A stretch of DNA of 64,000 bases from an uncultured Bryobacteraceae bacterium (GTDB taxonomy: Bacteria; Acidobacteriota; Terriglobia; Bryobacterales; Bryobacteraceae). Below, piece after piece: positions 54,984 through 62,203 of this stretch (positions are counted from its first letter, which is position 1; each line of letters begins with the position of its first letter). Both the position numbers and the translations under genes were made by a program. The notes under the pieces were generated by a model. It had not been told where the DNA came from. It was given only the letters and a program-made list of their open reading frames with translations, and did not search any database. The stretch lies in NCBI GenBank assembly GCA_937920635.1, contig CAKZUE010000036.1:19003-83002 (forward strand), given 5' to 3'.

Positions 54984-56098
54984 AGCAACGCCTGCCCGCG
55001 CTCGACGCGTTGCGCGGGCTGATCATGGTGCTGATGGCCGTGGACCACGCGTCGCTGCTGCTGGCGCGCGTGCATCCCTTCGAGATGTGGAACCAGCCGC
55101 TGCCGGTTTATGAGAGCGTCTCTTGGTTCTTCACGCGCTGGGTGACGCATCTTTGCGCGCCAGGCTTCTTCCTGCTGATGGGCGCGGGCATGGCGCTGCT
55201 GGAGGCATCACGCCGGGAGCGGGGCTGGGACACGGCGCGCGTGCGGCGGTTCTTCCTGCTGCGCGGGGCGATGCTCGTGGGAATCAGTTACCTGTTTGAA
55301 GTCGCACCGATGGCGTTGATGCCTCCTGCGGGCATGGGGGCGATGGCGATGTCGCCCGTGGTGCTGGGCGTGCTGGTGACGCTGGGGCTGAGCATGATGC
55401 TCGCCGGAGCGATGACAGGGCTGGCGGCGCGGTGGTGGTTCGCGATCGGCACAGCCGCGGTGCTCGCGCCCAACGTGCTGCTGCCGATGCTTGGCGCGGA
55501 GCGGGCGCAGCACGCGCTAGCGTTGATCCTGCTGTCGCCGGGGCAATCGAGCCTCGTCATGAGCGGATACCCGGTGATCCCCTGGTTCGGCATCTGCGCT
55601 CTGGGGGTGGGACTGGGGTGCTTGTTGCGGCGCAACGCGGAGCGGACTCTGCGGTCCGCTCTGCCAGCAGGGCTTGCGCTCATCGGCGTATTCGCCCTGG
55701 TCCGTGCCGGCGGGGGCTTCGGCAACCTCCGGCTGGCGGAGGGCGCGGGATGGATGGCGTGGCTCACGGTGGTGAAATACCCGCCGAGCCTGGCGTTCAC
55801 ATCGCTGATGCTGGGGCTGGATCTCTTGCTGCTGTGGGCGTTCCATCAACTGGGAGAACGGCTCGCAGGGCTCCAGCGCGTGCTGCTCGTCTACGGGCAG
55901 GCGCCGCTGCTGTTCTACATCACGCACTTCTATCTCTTCGGCACAGTGTCGATGATCGCCTTTCGCGCCAACCCCGCGCCGCAATGGCTGCTGTATCCGC
56001 TATGGCTGGCGGGATGCGCGCTGCTGTTCTACCCGTGCCTCAGGTTCCGCGACTTCAAACGGAGGCAGCCGGAGAGTTCTCTGTGGCGGATGCTATAA
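54980..56098 (+). CDS. DUF1624/HGSNAT-like multi-pass membrane protein
   Basis: A 372-residue membrane protein with about ten helices. The N-terminal motif LDALRGLIMVLMAVDHA is that of the heparan-alpha-glucosaminide-N-acetyltransferase-like (DUF1624) family, which passes an acyl group across the membrane. GFFLLMGAGMALLEASRRER and VYGQAPLLFYITHFYLFG also fit. The acceptor is unknown. ATG at 54980 overlaps the amidohydrolase stop by 4 nt, so the two products are coexpressed; N-acyl removal and transfer in the same compartment is an attractive but unproven link. Confidence 0.8.
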   Translation: MKQRLPALDALRGLIMVLMAVDHASLLLARVHPFEMWNQPLPVYESVSWFFTRWVTHLCAPGFFLLMGAGMALLEASRRERGWDTARVRRFFLLRGAMLVGISYLFEVAPMALMPPAGMGAMAMSPVVLGVLVTLGLSMMLAGAMTGLAARWWFAIGTAAVLAPNVLLPMLGAERAQHALALILLSPGQSSLVMSGYPVIPWFGICALGVGLGCLLRRNAERTLRSALPAGLALIGVFALVRAGGGFGNLRLAEGAGWMAWLTVVKYPPSLAFTSLMLGLDLLLLWAFHQLGERLAGLQRVLLVYGQAPLLFYITHFYLFGTVSMIAFRANPAPQWLLYPLWLAGCALLFYPCLRFRDFKRRQPESSLWRML

Positions 56099-56101
56099 GG
56101 C

Positions 56102-56890
56102 TCACTCGTACTTCAGCTCGCTGCCCAGCAGGCTGTGCGGGATGGCGAACACAGCCATCATCACAATGGCCGCGCCCAGCACCCACGCGCCCGCGCTTTC
56201 TGGCTTGCGGCGCAGCTTGAGCCAGGCGATCATCCACCCGAGCCACGCTACAGCGGTCTTGTTGTCGGTGAGGTCCGTGCCGAATGGCCAGCCGGTCCAA
56301 TAAGCGCCGAAAGCATACTTCTGCACGATGGGGCCCAGCACCAGCCCGCCCAGAGTCAACAGCCCCAGCGTCCACAGCAACAGGCGGCCGTAGTCCGGCC
56401 TGGGATGGAAGAACTCCAGCCCGGCGCGCGTGCCGGCCAGCATGGCTCCAAACATCGCGATCACATGCATCACCAGCACGGGCAACGGCACTTCGCCGCG
56501 GAAGCGGATGATGACCGGCTCGCCGCCCAGCGTGACGCGCTCGCTGCCATCCTCAAGGATCACGCGGTAGGCGAGCTTGCCCGCCGGCGGCTGTTGCGGC
56601 AGCCTCGCCACCAGTTGATCGCCCTCACGCGCCATCTCCACATACGTCCAGTCATCGCGCGTCTTGTGCCGCTTCCAGGCGAGCGTGCCTCTCGTCTGCG
56701 GCGACACGGCGGGCACCCGCACTTCGGCGTCGCCGCCCGCCATGCTGCGCACAAGCCGGTAGCGGAATTCCTTGCCGGCGAGCGTCTCTTTGCCGCGTTT
56801 CGGATGCGTAGGACCGGTCACGCGTTGATAAACCGCCGAAGCAACGGTGATGACAAATGCGAGAATCCACAGAACCCTCGATCGCCGCAT
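56102..56890 (-). CDS. Uncharacterised membrane protein
   Basis: I do not recognise a family. The 262-residue product has an N-terminal helix (VLWILAFVITVASAVYQ), a roughly 100-residue extracytoplasmic beta-rich segment (RGTLAWKRHKTRDDWTYVEM, KLAYRVILEDGSERVTLGG) and four C-terminal helices (VLVMHVIAMFGAMLAG, LLLWTLGLLTLGGLVLG, TAVAWLGWMIAWL, AWVLGAAIVMMAVFAI). The histidine in VMHVIAMF and the HPRPDYG loop are notable polar residues. It is 7 nt downstream of the GNAT gene on the same strand and convergent with the acyltransferase-like gene. Confidence 0.65.
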   Translation of the reverse strand: MRRSRVLWILAFVITVASAVYQRVTGPTHPKRGKETLAGKEFRYRLVRSMAGGDAEVRVPAVSPQTRGTLAWKRHKTRDDWTYVEMAREGDQLVARLPQQPPAGKLAYRVILEDGSERVTLGGEPVIIRFRGEVPLPVLVMHVIAMFGAMLAGTRAGLEFFHPRPDYGRLLLWTLGLLTLGGLVLGPIVQKYAFGAYWTGWPFGTDLTDNKTAVAWLGWMIAWLKLRRKPESAGAWVLGAAIVMMAVFAIPHSLLGSELKYE

Positions 56891-56897
56891 GATGAGA

Positions 56898-57374
56898 TCA
56901 TTCTTTCAGAATCCGCCCGAAGTCCGCACGCGTCAGCCGCATGGTGATCCACTCGTTCAGCCGCTCAGCGCCGAAGCGCTCGTAAAATTCGAGCGCCGTG
57001 CGGTTCCAGTCGAGCACCACCCACTCCATGCGTCCGCACCCTCTGCGCTCCGCCTCTTCCACCATGCGCAGGAACAGCGCCTTGCCCGCGCCGCGTCCGC
57101 GGAATTCGGGCTTCACGAAGATGTCTTCCAGGTACAAAGTGGGCAAAGCAAGAAAGCTCGAATATGTTTCGAGCACCAGCGCGTAGCCGGCGGCTTCGCC
57201 GTCAACGAAAGCCAGCCACGCCTCCAGCCGCGGCTTCTCTCCGAAGATGTCGCGCAGCAGCCGCTGCGCTGCGGCTTCATCCGGAGGCTCCAGCTTCTCG
57301 TACTCGGCCAGTCCCCGGATCAGCTCCAGCAGGACGGGCCCTTCTTCGGGACGGGCGCGGCGCACTTCGGGCAT
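56898..57374 (-). CDS. GNAT-family N-acetyltransferase (diamine-acetyltransferase-like)
   Basis: A 158-residue acetyltransferase. Motif A for acetyl-CoA is EFRGRGAGKALFLRMV; the preceding LYLEDIFVKPEFRG and the C-terminal WNRTALEFYERFGAERLNEW match spermidine/spermine or diamine acetyltransferases. The substrate is inferred only. The start at 57374 (MPEVRRARPEEG) is the family N-terminus; the frame remains open upstream inside rtcB on the same strand but with antisense-like composition. It lies 38 nt after the rtcB stop. Confidence 0.88.
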   Translation of the reverse strand: MPEVRRARPEEGPVLLELIRGLAEYEKLEPPDEAAAQRLLRDIFGEKPRLEAWLAFVDGEAAGYALVLETYSSFLALPTLYLEDIFVKPEFRGRGAGKALFLRMVEEAERRGCGRMEWVVLDWNRTALEFYERFGAERLNEWITMRLTRADFGRILKE

Positions 57375-57412
57375 ATCGCCTCTCAGTGTAGCCGCCCCGC
57401 GCGGCCCGCTCC

Positions 57413-58843
57413 TCAGCCCTTGATGACGCCCATCGGGCGCAGCCGCGCCACTTTGCGCGCCAGCCCCGCCCGGTGCACCACTTCGATCACCTCGTCGACG
57501 TCCTTGTAAGCTTCCGGGACTTCCTCGAGGATGCCGTCGCGCGTCTCGCTGCGCACCAGAATGCCGCGCTCTTCGAGTTCGCGCTGCACGGCGCGGGCGT
57601 CGCGCCCGTGTTTGGCCGCATGGCGGCTCAGCAGCCGCCCCGCGCCGTGGCAGACGCTGCCGAAGCTCTCCTCCATCGCACGCTCGCATCCGGCGAGGAC
57701 CCACGAGGCCGTACCCATGCTGCCGGGGATCAGCACCGGCTGGCCCACCGCGCGGTAGTCGGCGGGGATCTCGGGATGGCGCGGCGGGAAGGCGCGCGTG
57801 GCGCCCTTGCGGTGCACCAGCACATCCACGCTGCGCCCGTTGTATTGGTACTTCTCGCGCTTGGCGATGTTGTGGCAGACGTCGTAAATCAGCCCCAGCC
57901 GCACGCGCTTGCCGAACACCTTCTGAAACGAGCCCCGCACGAAATGCAGCATCGCCTGCCGGTTGGCCCAGGCGAAGTTCGCCGCCGCGCGCATCGCCTT
58001 CAGGTAGGACTGCCCCTCGGGGCTCTGAATCGGCACGCAGGCCAGTTGCCGGTCCGGCAGCGTGATGCCGTATTTCTTCATCGCCGCGCCCATCTGCGCG
58101 AGGAAATCCGTGCACACCTGATGGCCCAGCCCGCGCGAGCCGCTATGGATCAGCACCACCACCTGGCCCTCTTCGAGCCCGTAGCAGCGCGCGGCTTCTT
58201 CATCGTGCACTCGGTGCACGAACTGGATTTCGAGGAAATGGTTGCCGCTGCCAAGAGTGCCGATCTGCGGGCGCCCGCGCTCCTTGGCGCGCGCGCTCAC
58301 CTCGGCCGCGCTGGCCGCGGCCAGGCAGCCCCGCTCCTCGCAGTGCTCGATGTCGGAGGGCTCGCCGTAGCCGTGCTCCACCATCCATTCCGCGCCCTGT
58401 TCGAGAATCTGGTCAAGCTGTTTCCCGCTGATGTCGAGATGGCCCTTGCCACCGACGCCGCAGGGCACGTCGCGGAACACCTGGTCCACCAGTTCCTTCA
58501 GCCGCGACCGGACCTCGTCTTTTTCGAGATTCGTTCGGATCAGCCGCACGCCGCAGTTGATGTCGTAACCGACGCCGCCGGGACTCACCACGCCGGTGTC
58601 CCAATCCATCGCCGCCACGCCGCCGATGGGGAACCCGTAGCCCTGGTGGATGTCCGGCATGGCCAGCGACGGGCCGACGATGCCCGGCAGGCAGGCGACG
58701 TTCATCGCCTGCTCGAGCGCGCGGTCTTTCTCCACCTGATCGAGAATCGGACCGCTGGCGTAGAACAGCACATCGGTGCGCATGCCGTGGCGGGCGCTCT
58801 TGGGAATGCGGTGGCGGACTTCGTCGACGTGCTCGATCTGCAT
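57413..58843 (-). CDS. rtcB: RNA-splicing ligase RtcB
   Basis: GTP- and Mn-dependent ligase that joins 2',3'-cyclic phosphate or 3'-phosphate RNA ends to 5'-OH ends. The 476-residue product has the family N-terminal PDIHQGYGFPIGGVAAMD, Mn ligands in GGVGYDINCGVRL (Asp, Cys), GTLGSGNHFLEIQ (His) and HSGSRGLGHQV (His), the guanylylated histidine in VHRKGATRAFP, and GSMGTASWVLAG. GAGGGGA lies 8 nt before the ATG. The activating partner archease is encoded two genes upstream (59737-60153), separated by a methyltransferase gene. Confidence 0.97.
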   Translation of the reverse strand: MQIEHVDEVRHRIPKSARHGMRTDVLFYASGPILDQVEKDRALEQAMNVACLPGIVGPSLAMPDIHQGYGFPIGGVAAMDWDTGVVSPGGVGYDINCGVRLIRTNLEKDEVRSRLKELVDQVFRDVPCGVGGKGHLDISGKQLDQILEQGAEWMVEHGYGEPSDIEHCEERGCLAAASAAEVSARAKERGRPQIGTLGSGNHFLEIQFVHRVHDEEAARCYGLEEGQVVVLIHSGSRGLGHQVCTDFLAQMGAAMKKYGITLPDRQLACVPIQSPEGQSYLKAMRAAANFAWANRQAMLHFVRGSFQKVFGKRVRLGLIYDVCHNIAKREKYQYNGRSVDVLVHRKGATRAFPPRHPEIPADYRAVGQPVLIPGSMGTASWVLAGCERAMEESFGSVCHGAGRLLSRHAAKHGRDARAVQRELEERGILVRSETRDGILEEVPEAYKDVDEVIEVVHRAGLARKVARLRPMGVIKG

Positions 58844-58911
58844 ATCGAGTCCCCTCGCTTGCCTTCAATATTTCGGACGCAAAATCCAATGGGAAAGGAG
58901 GTGGAGGGACT

Positions 58912-59673
58912 TCATCTGCTCGACAGCCGGAAATAGGCTTCACTGTCCAGGCGCACAAAAGCGGCGTCCACATAGCAAGTGATGCGCCGGGGGCCCGCAG
59001 TGGAGAAACTCACGATCTCGAACAGGCCGAAACCATGGTCCTTCAACCAACTGCCAACCTGGATCAAATCCGCCCCGCCCTCGAACCTGTTGGTGACCGA
59101 AGTCTCGACAAGAATCATGTCAGCCGATTCAACGGTCCGGACACCGCCCTCCAACACGTCCAGTTCTGATCCTTCCACGTCGATTTTCAAGATCGTCGGC
59201 AGAGCAATGTCCGCTGCAAGAGAATCAAGCTTCTGCATGGTGACCCGGCGGACCTGCTCCACCTCGCTCGCAGCGCCGCTCCAACTGTTGCGATAATCGG
59301 CGCTCAACGCGTGAAGGCCGGAACTGGTAAGCACTCCCGGACGCACCCGGAACTCGGCCTCGCCCTCCGATCGGCCGAGGCAGCAGTAATGACATTCGGC
59401 GTCATATCGTTTCAGGATGGCATCCACGTCCGCAGCGAAGTCCTCCAGCGCCTCCACCAGAACGAAATGCGCATTCGGAAACCCCTCGTAAAGCCACGGA
59501 GTGCCCCGGCCCACGCCAATATCAAAAACAGTCCGGGGCTCTGGAGCGACAGACCGGTACATCTGAAGAAACCGGGAATAGCCACGGGGCGGGTTTTCAG
59601 AAACCTTGAGGCAGTATCCGAACTTTTCGAGAAGCTGTTCCAGTCCGCCTCGCACCAAAGACCTAAACCACAT
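58912..59673 (-). CDS. FkbM-family methyltransferase
   Basis: A 253-residue SAM-dependent methyltransferase. Motif I is VFDIGVGRGTPWLYEGFPNA with FVLVEALEDFAAD, and the family-defining ILKIDVEGSELDVLEGG follows at about 165-181. FkbM enzymes methylate hydroxyls of sugars, lipids or nucleosides; no substrate is indicated. The gene lies between archease (63-nt gap) and rtcB (68-nt gap). Its G+C looks lower than that of its neighbours, so it may be an insertion into an archease-rtcB pair. The ribosome site is weak (AAGGGA about 13 nt upstream). Confidence 0.85.
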   Translation of the reverse strand: MWFRSLVRGGLEQLLEKFGYCLKVSENPPRGYSRFLQMYRSVAPEPRTVFDIGVGRGTPWLYEGFPNAHFVLVEALEDFAADVDAILKRYDAECHYCCLGRSEGEAEFRVRPGVLTSSGLHALSADYRNSWSGAASEVEQVRRVTMQKLDSLAADIALPTILKIDVEGSELDVLEGGVRTVESADMILVETSVTNRFEGGADLIQVGSWLKDHGFGLFEIVSFSTAGPRRITCYVDAAFVRLDSEAYFRLSSR

Positions 59674-59736
59674 GAGATGTCAATTCCCTTCCGTCCAACA
59701 ATGCTTGGTCGCTTGCCTGCTTCAGCATTCGCTCGC

Positions 59737-60153
59737 TCAGATGTCGAGGAAGACCTCGGCCTCCCACATGCCATTGTGCTCCCGGATGACAAGCTGATGA
59801 AAGGTGGCCGCCTTGACGACGATGCGCGGCGGATGGCGCGCGTCGTCGCGCGGCTCGCCCCAGACCAGGGCGCTGACGGAATCGCCCTCCAGCCTGAGAT
59901 CGTCGAAAAGCGCCGGGAGGAACCGCTCTCCGTCCAGCAGCCAGAGCACCTCGTTCAGCCAGTTGATGAAGCGGTCTTCCAGGGTGGCGCCGGAACACCG
60001 CAGGGAGCGCATCTCCAGAGGGGTGGCGCACAGCGGATTCACCGCGATCGACACCAGCGCCTCCGCGGCCTGGACGAACAGCTCTTCGAGGCTCGCCGCG
60101 CGGACGCGGAAGCCCATGTCCGCCGTGTGATCGAGCAACTCGTACACCGCCAT
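59737..60153 (-). CDS. Archease (RtcB cofactor)
   Basis: A 138-residue protein that accelerates guanylylation and turnover of RtcB. Signatures are the N-terminal HTADMGFRV (metal-binding Asp), SLEELFVQAAEALV, and the C-terminal MWEAEVFLDI with the terminal metal-binding aspartate; NWLNEVLWLLDGERF lies in the middle. Length is standard. It starts 6 nt after the stop of the esterase gene and sits upstream of the FkbM and rtcB genes on the same strand, which supports a functional archease-RtcB module. Confidence 0.93.
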   Translation of the reverse strand: MAVYELLDHTADMGFRVRAASLEELFVQAAEALVSIAVNPLCATPLEMRSLRCSGATLEDRFINWLNEVLWLLDGERFLPALFDDLRLEGDSVSALVWGEPRDDARHPPRIVVKAATFHQLVIREHNGMWEAEVFLDI

Positions 60154-60159
60154 GGCCTG

Positions 60160-61308
60160 CTAGACGCCGAGATGCTTCTCGAGAAACGGAAAACCCAGCT
60201 TCCCGGAAAACTGATGCCCCGCCTCAAAAATCTCCTGGCCGATCCGGTCTTCCGCGCCGAACAGGCGGTACACCTTCTGCACCTCGCCGAACGAGAACCG
60301 GAACGCCTCGATCGGAAAGATGTCGTCCTTCGTGCCGGACTCGCAGAACAGCGGGCGCGGCGCAATCAGCGCGGCGACGTCGTACATCTCGCACCAGTGC
60401 AGGATGCCCGGCACATAGTTGTCGATGCAGTGCGAGAGGCTGAAGATCGAGTCGCGGAACGTGTTCAGGTAGCCGCTGATGAGCGCCGCCGAAATGCGCG
60501 GCTCCAGCGCGGCGCCAAACGTTGTGATCGTGCCTCCGCCGCTGATGCCCATCAGTCCGATGCGCCGGGCATCAATTTCGGCGCGGGTTTCGAGGTAGTC
60601 GACGGCTCGCATGACGTCGTAGACGCGCCAGCCAATCATCGTTTCCCCCATCAGCAGCGCGGCGCCGGCGGCGGGCTGGCAGGAGGACTGGCCGAGCCCG
60701 CGGCGGCGGCTGGCCGGGTCGCGGCGGCAGCCGAAGCCGAGCGGCTCGATGGCGAACGCAGCGAAGCCCCGCTCCGCCGCCTGCACGGCGAAATCGAATT
60801 GATACGGACCCTTCTCCGTGCGGTCCTGCCCCTTGTCGTCGATGCCCGCGATGTCATCGGCGCCTCGCCCGTGGCCAGGCACGCAGATCAGCGCGGGGCG
60901 CGGCTGCGGCCGGCCCCTGGGGATCAGGAAGTAGCCGAAGACGCCGAGGCCCGGGCGCGACTCGAAGATGACGCTTTCGCGCACGTAGGCGGGGAACTCG
61001 CGCCGCTCCAGCACCTCGGCGCGCAGCGGCGTGCGCGGCGGGAAGCCGCCGAGCAGTTCGGTGAGCTTCGCGCGCAGCTTGCGCTGCCATGCCTGCGCCT
61101 CGCGCACGTTGCGCGCGCGGAAGCCGAGCCGCCGCGGCATCTCTTCATAGCGCTTCCGCGTCCAGGCGAGCGAGTCGAACGAATCCGGCTGAAAGCGCCC
61201 TTCGAACTTCTGGAGCGCCCCCCAATACGCGGGCTGCTGCTGCGCGCCGGCGCGCCTGGTGGTGGAGGCGGCAGCCGCCGCCATGGCAAGGTCTCTGCGC
61301 GTGATCAC
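60160..61308 (-). CDS. Exported alpha/beta hydrolase (acetyl-xylan-esterase-like)
   Basis: A 382-residue hydrolase. The N-terminus (ITRRDLAMAAAAAS, GTG start at 61308, no clear ribosome site) resembles a short twin-arginine signal. The nucleophile is in LMGISGGGTITT, the acid in CESGTKDDIFP, and the histidine in EAGHQFSG; PALICVPGHGRG forms the oxyanion region. The pattern is that of the large acetyl-xylan-esterase-like/DUF family found with plant-polysaccharide enzymes. A xylanase is encoded 32 kb away, so a role in deacetylation is a reasonable guess only. Alternative ATG downstream (MAAAAAS) would remove the RR. Confidence 0.8.
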   Translation of the reverse strand: MITRRDLAMAAAAASTTRRAGAQQQPAYWGALQKFEGRFQPDSFDSLAWTRKRYEEMPRRLGFRARNVREAQAWQRKLRAKLTELLGGFPPRTPLRAEVLERREFPAYVRESVIFESRPGLGVFGYFLIPRGRPQPRPALICVPGHGRGADDIAGIDDKGQDRTEKGPYQFDFAVQAAERGFAAFAIEPLGFGCRRDPASRRRGLGQSSCQPAAGAALLMGETMIGWRVYDVMRAVDYLETRAEIDARRIGLMGISGGGTITTFGAALEPRISAALISGYLNTFRDSIFSLSHCIDNYVPGILHWCEMYDVAALIAPRPLFCESGTKDDIFPIEAFRFSFGEVQKVYRLFGAEDRIGQEIFEAGHQFSGKLGFPFLEKHLGV

Positions 61309-61350
61309 ACGATCACAAATAGCACTTCCCGCCCGGCGCCGCAGCGGGGG

Positions 61351-61692
61351 TTAAGCCTCGCGCCACTCGTCTTCCCGGAATCCCAGCAGGATCTTCGAGC
61401 CGCGCACGAGGATGGGGCGGCGCAAGAGGTTCGGATTCTCGCTCATCAGCCGCAGCGCTTCCTCGCGCGGCGGCGGGTTGGTCTTCATGCTCATGCGGCG
61501 GAAGAGCTCGTTCTTCGGGTTCAGGAACAGGCGGTAATCGCGCGTGCCGATCAGGCGGTCGAGCTCATCCACGGTGAGCCCCCTGGACAGATCCACGACG
61601 TCCGCCTCGATTCCCTGCTGGGCCAGGAAACTCCTGGCCTTGCGGCAGGTGGTTCAGGTGGGCTTGGTGTAAAACTTCGGTTTCTGCGGCAT
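61351..61692 (-). CDS. ArsC/Spx-family thioredoxin-fold protein, candidate selenoprotein (UGA = Sec13)
   Basis: Read from the ATG at 61692, the gene encodes 113 residues: MPQKPKFYTKPT, then in-frame TGA at 61656-61654, then TTCRKARSFLAQQG. The UGA falls exactly at the first cysteine of the family's CxxC (compare YTSPSCTSCRKA of Spx, from memory), giving UxxC with Cys16. The remaining 100 codons are intact and family-like (LTVDELDRLIGTRDYRLFL, SENPNLLRRPILV, ILLGFREDEW). Length is that of ArsC/YffB proteins. A hairpin just after the UGA fits a bacterial SECIS. The alternative, a truncated 81-residue protein from a GTG at 61596, would lack the redox centre. It starts 5 nt after the rhodanese stop. 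Role: thiol/selenol redox, arsenate-reductase-like or Spx-like; not decided. Confidence 0.8.
61621..61639 (-). promoter_or_regulatory. Candidate bacterial SECIS hairpin downstream of the UGA codon
   Basis: In the mRNA: GGCCAGGA, loop GUU, UCCUGGCC, a perfect 8-bp stem (or 7 bp with loop AGUUU). The stem begins 14 nt after the UGA and the loop G lies 23 nt after it. Bacterial SECIS elements need a short stem, a G (usually GU) in the apical loop, and a loop roughly 16-37 nt from the UGA. All three hold here, while the protein sequence through the stem (KARSFLAQ) remains normal for the family. Confidence 0.75.
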
Positions 61693-61697
61693 GGAGG

Positions 61698-62042
61698 TCA
61701 GTATCGCGGCACCTGCGGATCGATCTGCCGGCTCCACAGATCGATGCCGCCGATCAGGGAGACGCACTGCTCGACTCCCTGCCGGCGGAGCCAGTCCACC
61801 ACGCTCAGGCTGCGCACGCCGTGGTGGCAGTACACGATCAGCAGGTGCTCGTCCGCCGCCGCCTCCAGTTGCTGGAGCCGTTGCGGCACCGTGTTCATGG
61901 GAATCAACTGGGCGCCGTCGATGCGCGCCAACTGATACTCATGCGGCTCGCGGACGTCGATCAGCCGGGCTCTGCCCTCGTTCAGCAGGCGGAGGGCCTC
62001 ATCCGGCGCGATCTCGAGGGAGAGAACGGAGTCACTGCTCAT
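61698..62042 (-). CDS. Rhodanese-domain protein
   Basis: A 114-residue single rhodanese domain. The active-site loop is YCHHGVRS with the persulfide-forming cysteine; family motifs are LIDVREPHEYQLARIDGAQLIPM and GVEQCVSLIGGIDLWS. It would transfer sulfane sulfur in the cytoplasm. The ATG at 62042 opens the domain with a short leader. It is 5 nt upstream of the candidate selenoprotein gene, so the two are very likely cotranslated. A TAGAAT -10-like box lies 21-26 nt upstream of its start, without a good -35. Confidence 0.9.
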   Translation of the reverse strand: MSSDSVLSLEIAPDEALRLLNEGRARLIDVREPHEYQLARIDGAQLIPMNTVPQRLQQLEAAADEHLLIVYCHHGVRSLSVVDWLRRQGVEQCVSLIGGIDLWSRQIDPQVPRY

Positions 62043-62203
62043 ACTGCGGGGTTCTCAAGAAGCCGATTCTAGCGTAAAATCGGAGTGTGACGCGGACGCC
62101 CGCCGCCATGCGGCCCTTCCTGTTTGCCTGCGACTAGGCTCCCCAATCCCCGCGCCTCTCCTGTCATCCTTCGTCAGTCATCCGTTTTCAGGGAGAATCG
62201 TCC

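Noticed and set aside
61351..61596. An 81-codon protein from GTG 61596 as the real gene
   Set aside because: It would lack the CxxC redox centre and strand one of the thioredoxin fold, while the upstream codons are family-like through the UGA.
59311..61935. An 874-codon plus-strand open frame across the archease and esterase genes
   Set aside because: Antisense to three recognised genes and without any motif.
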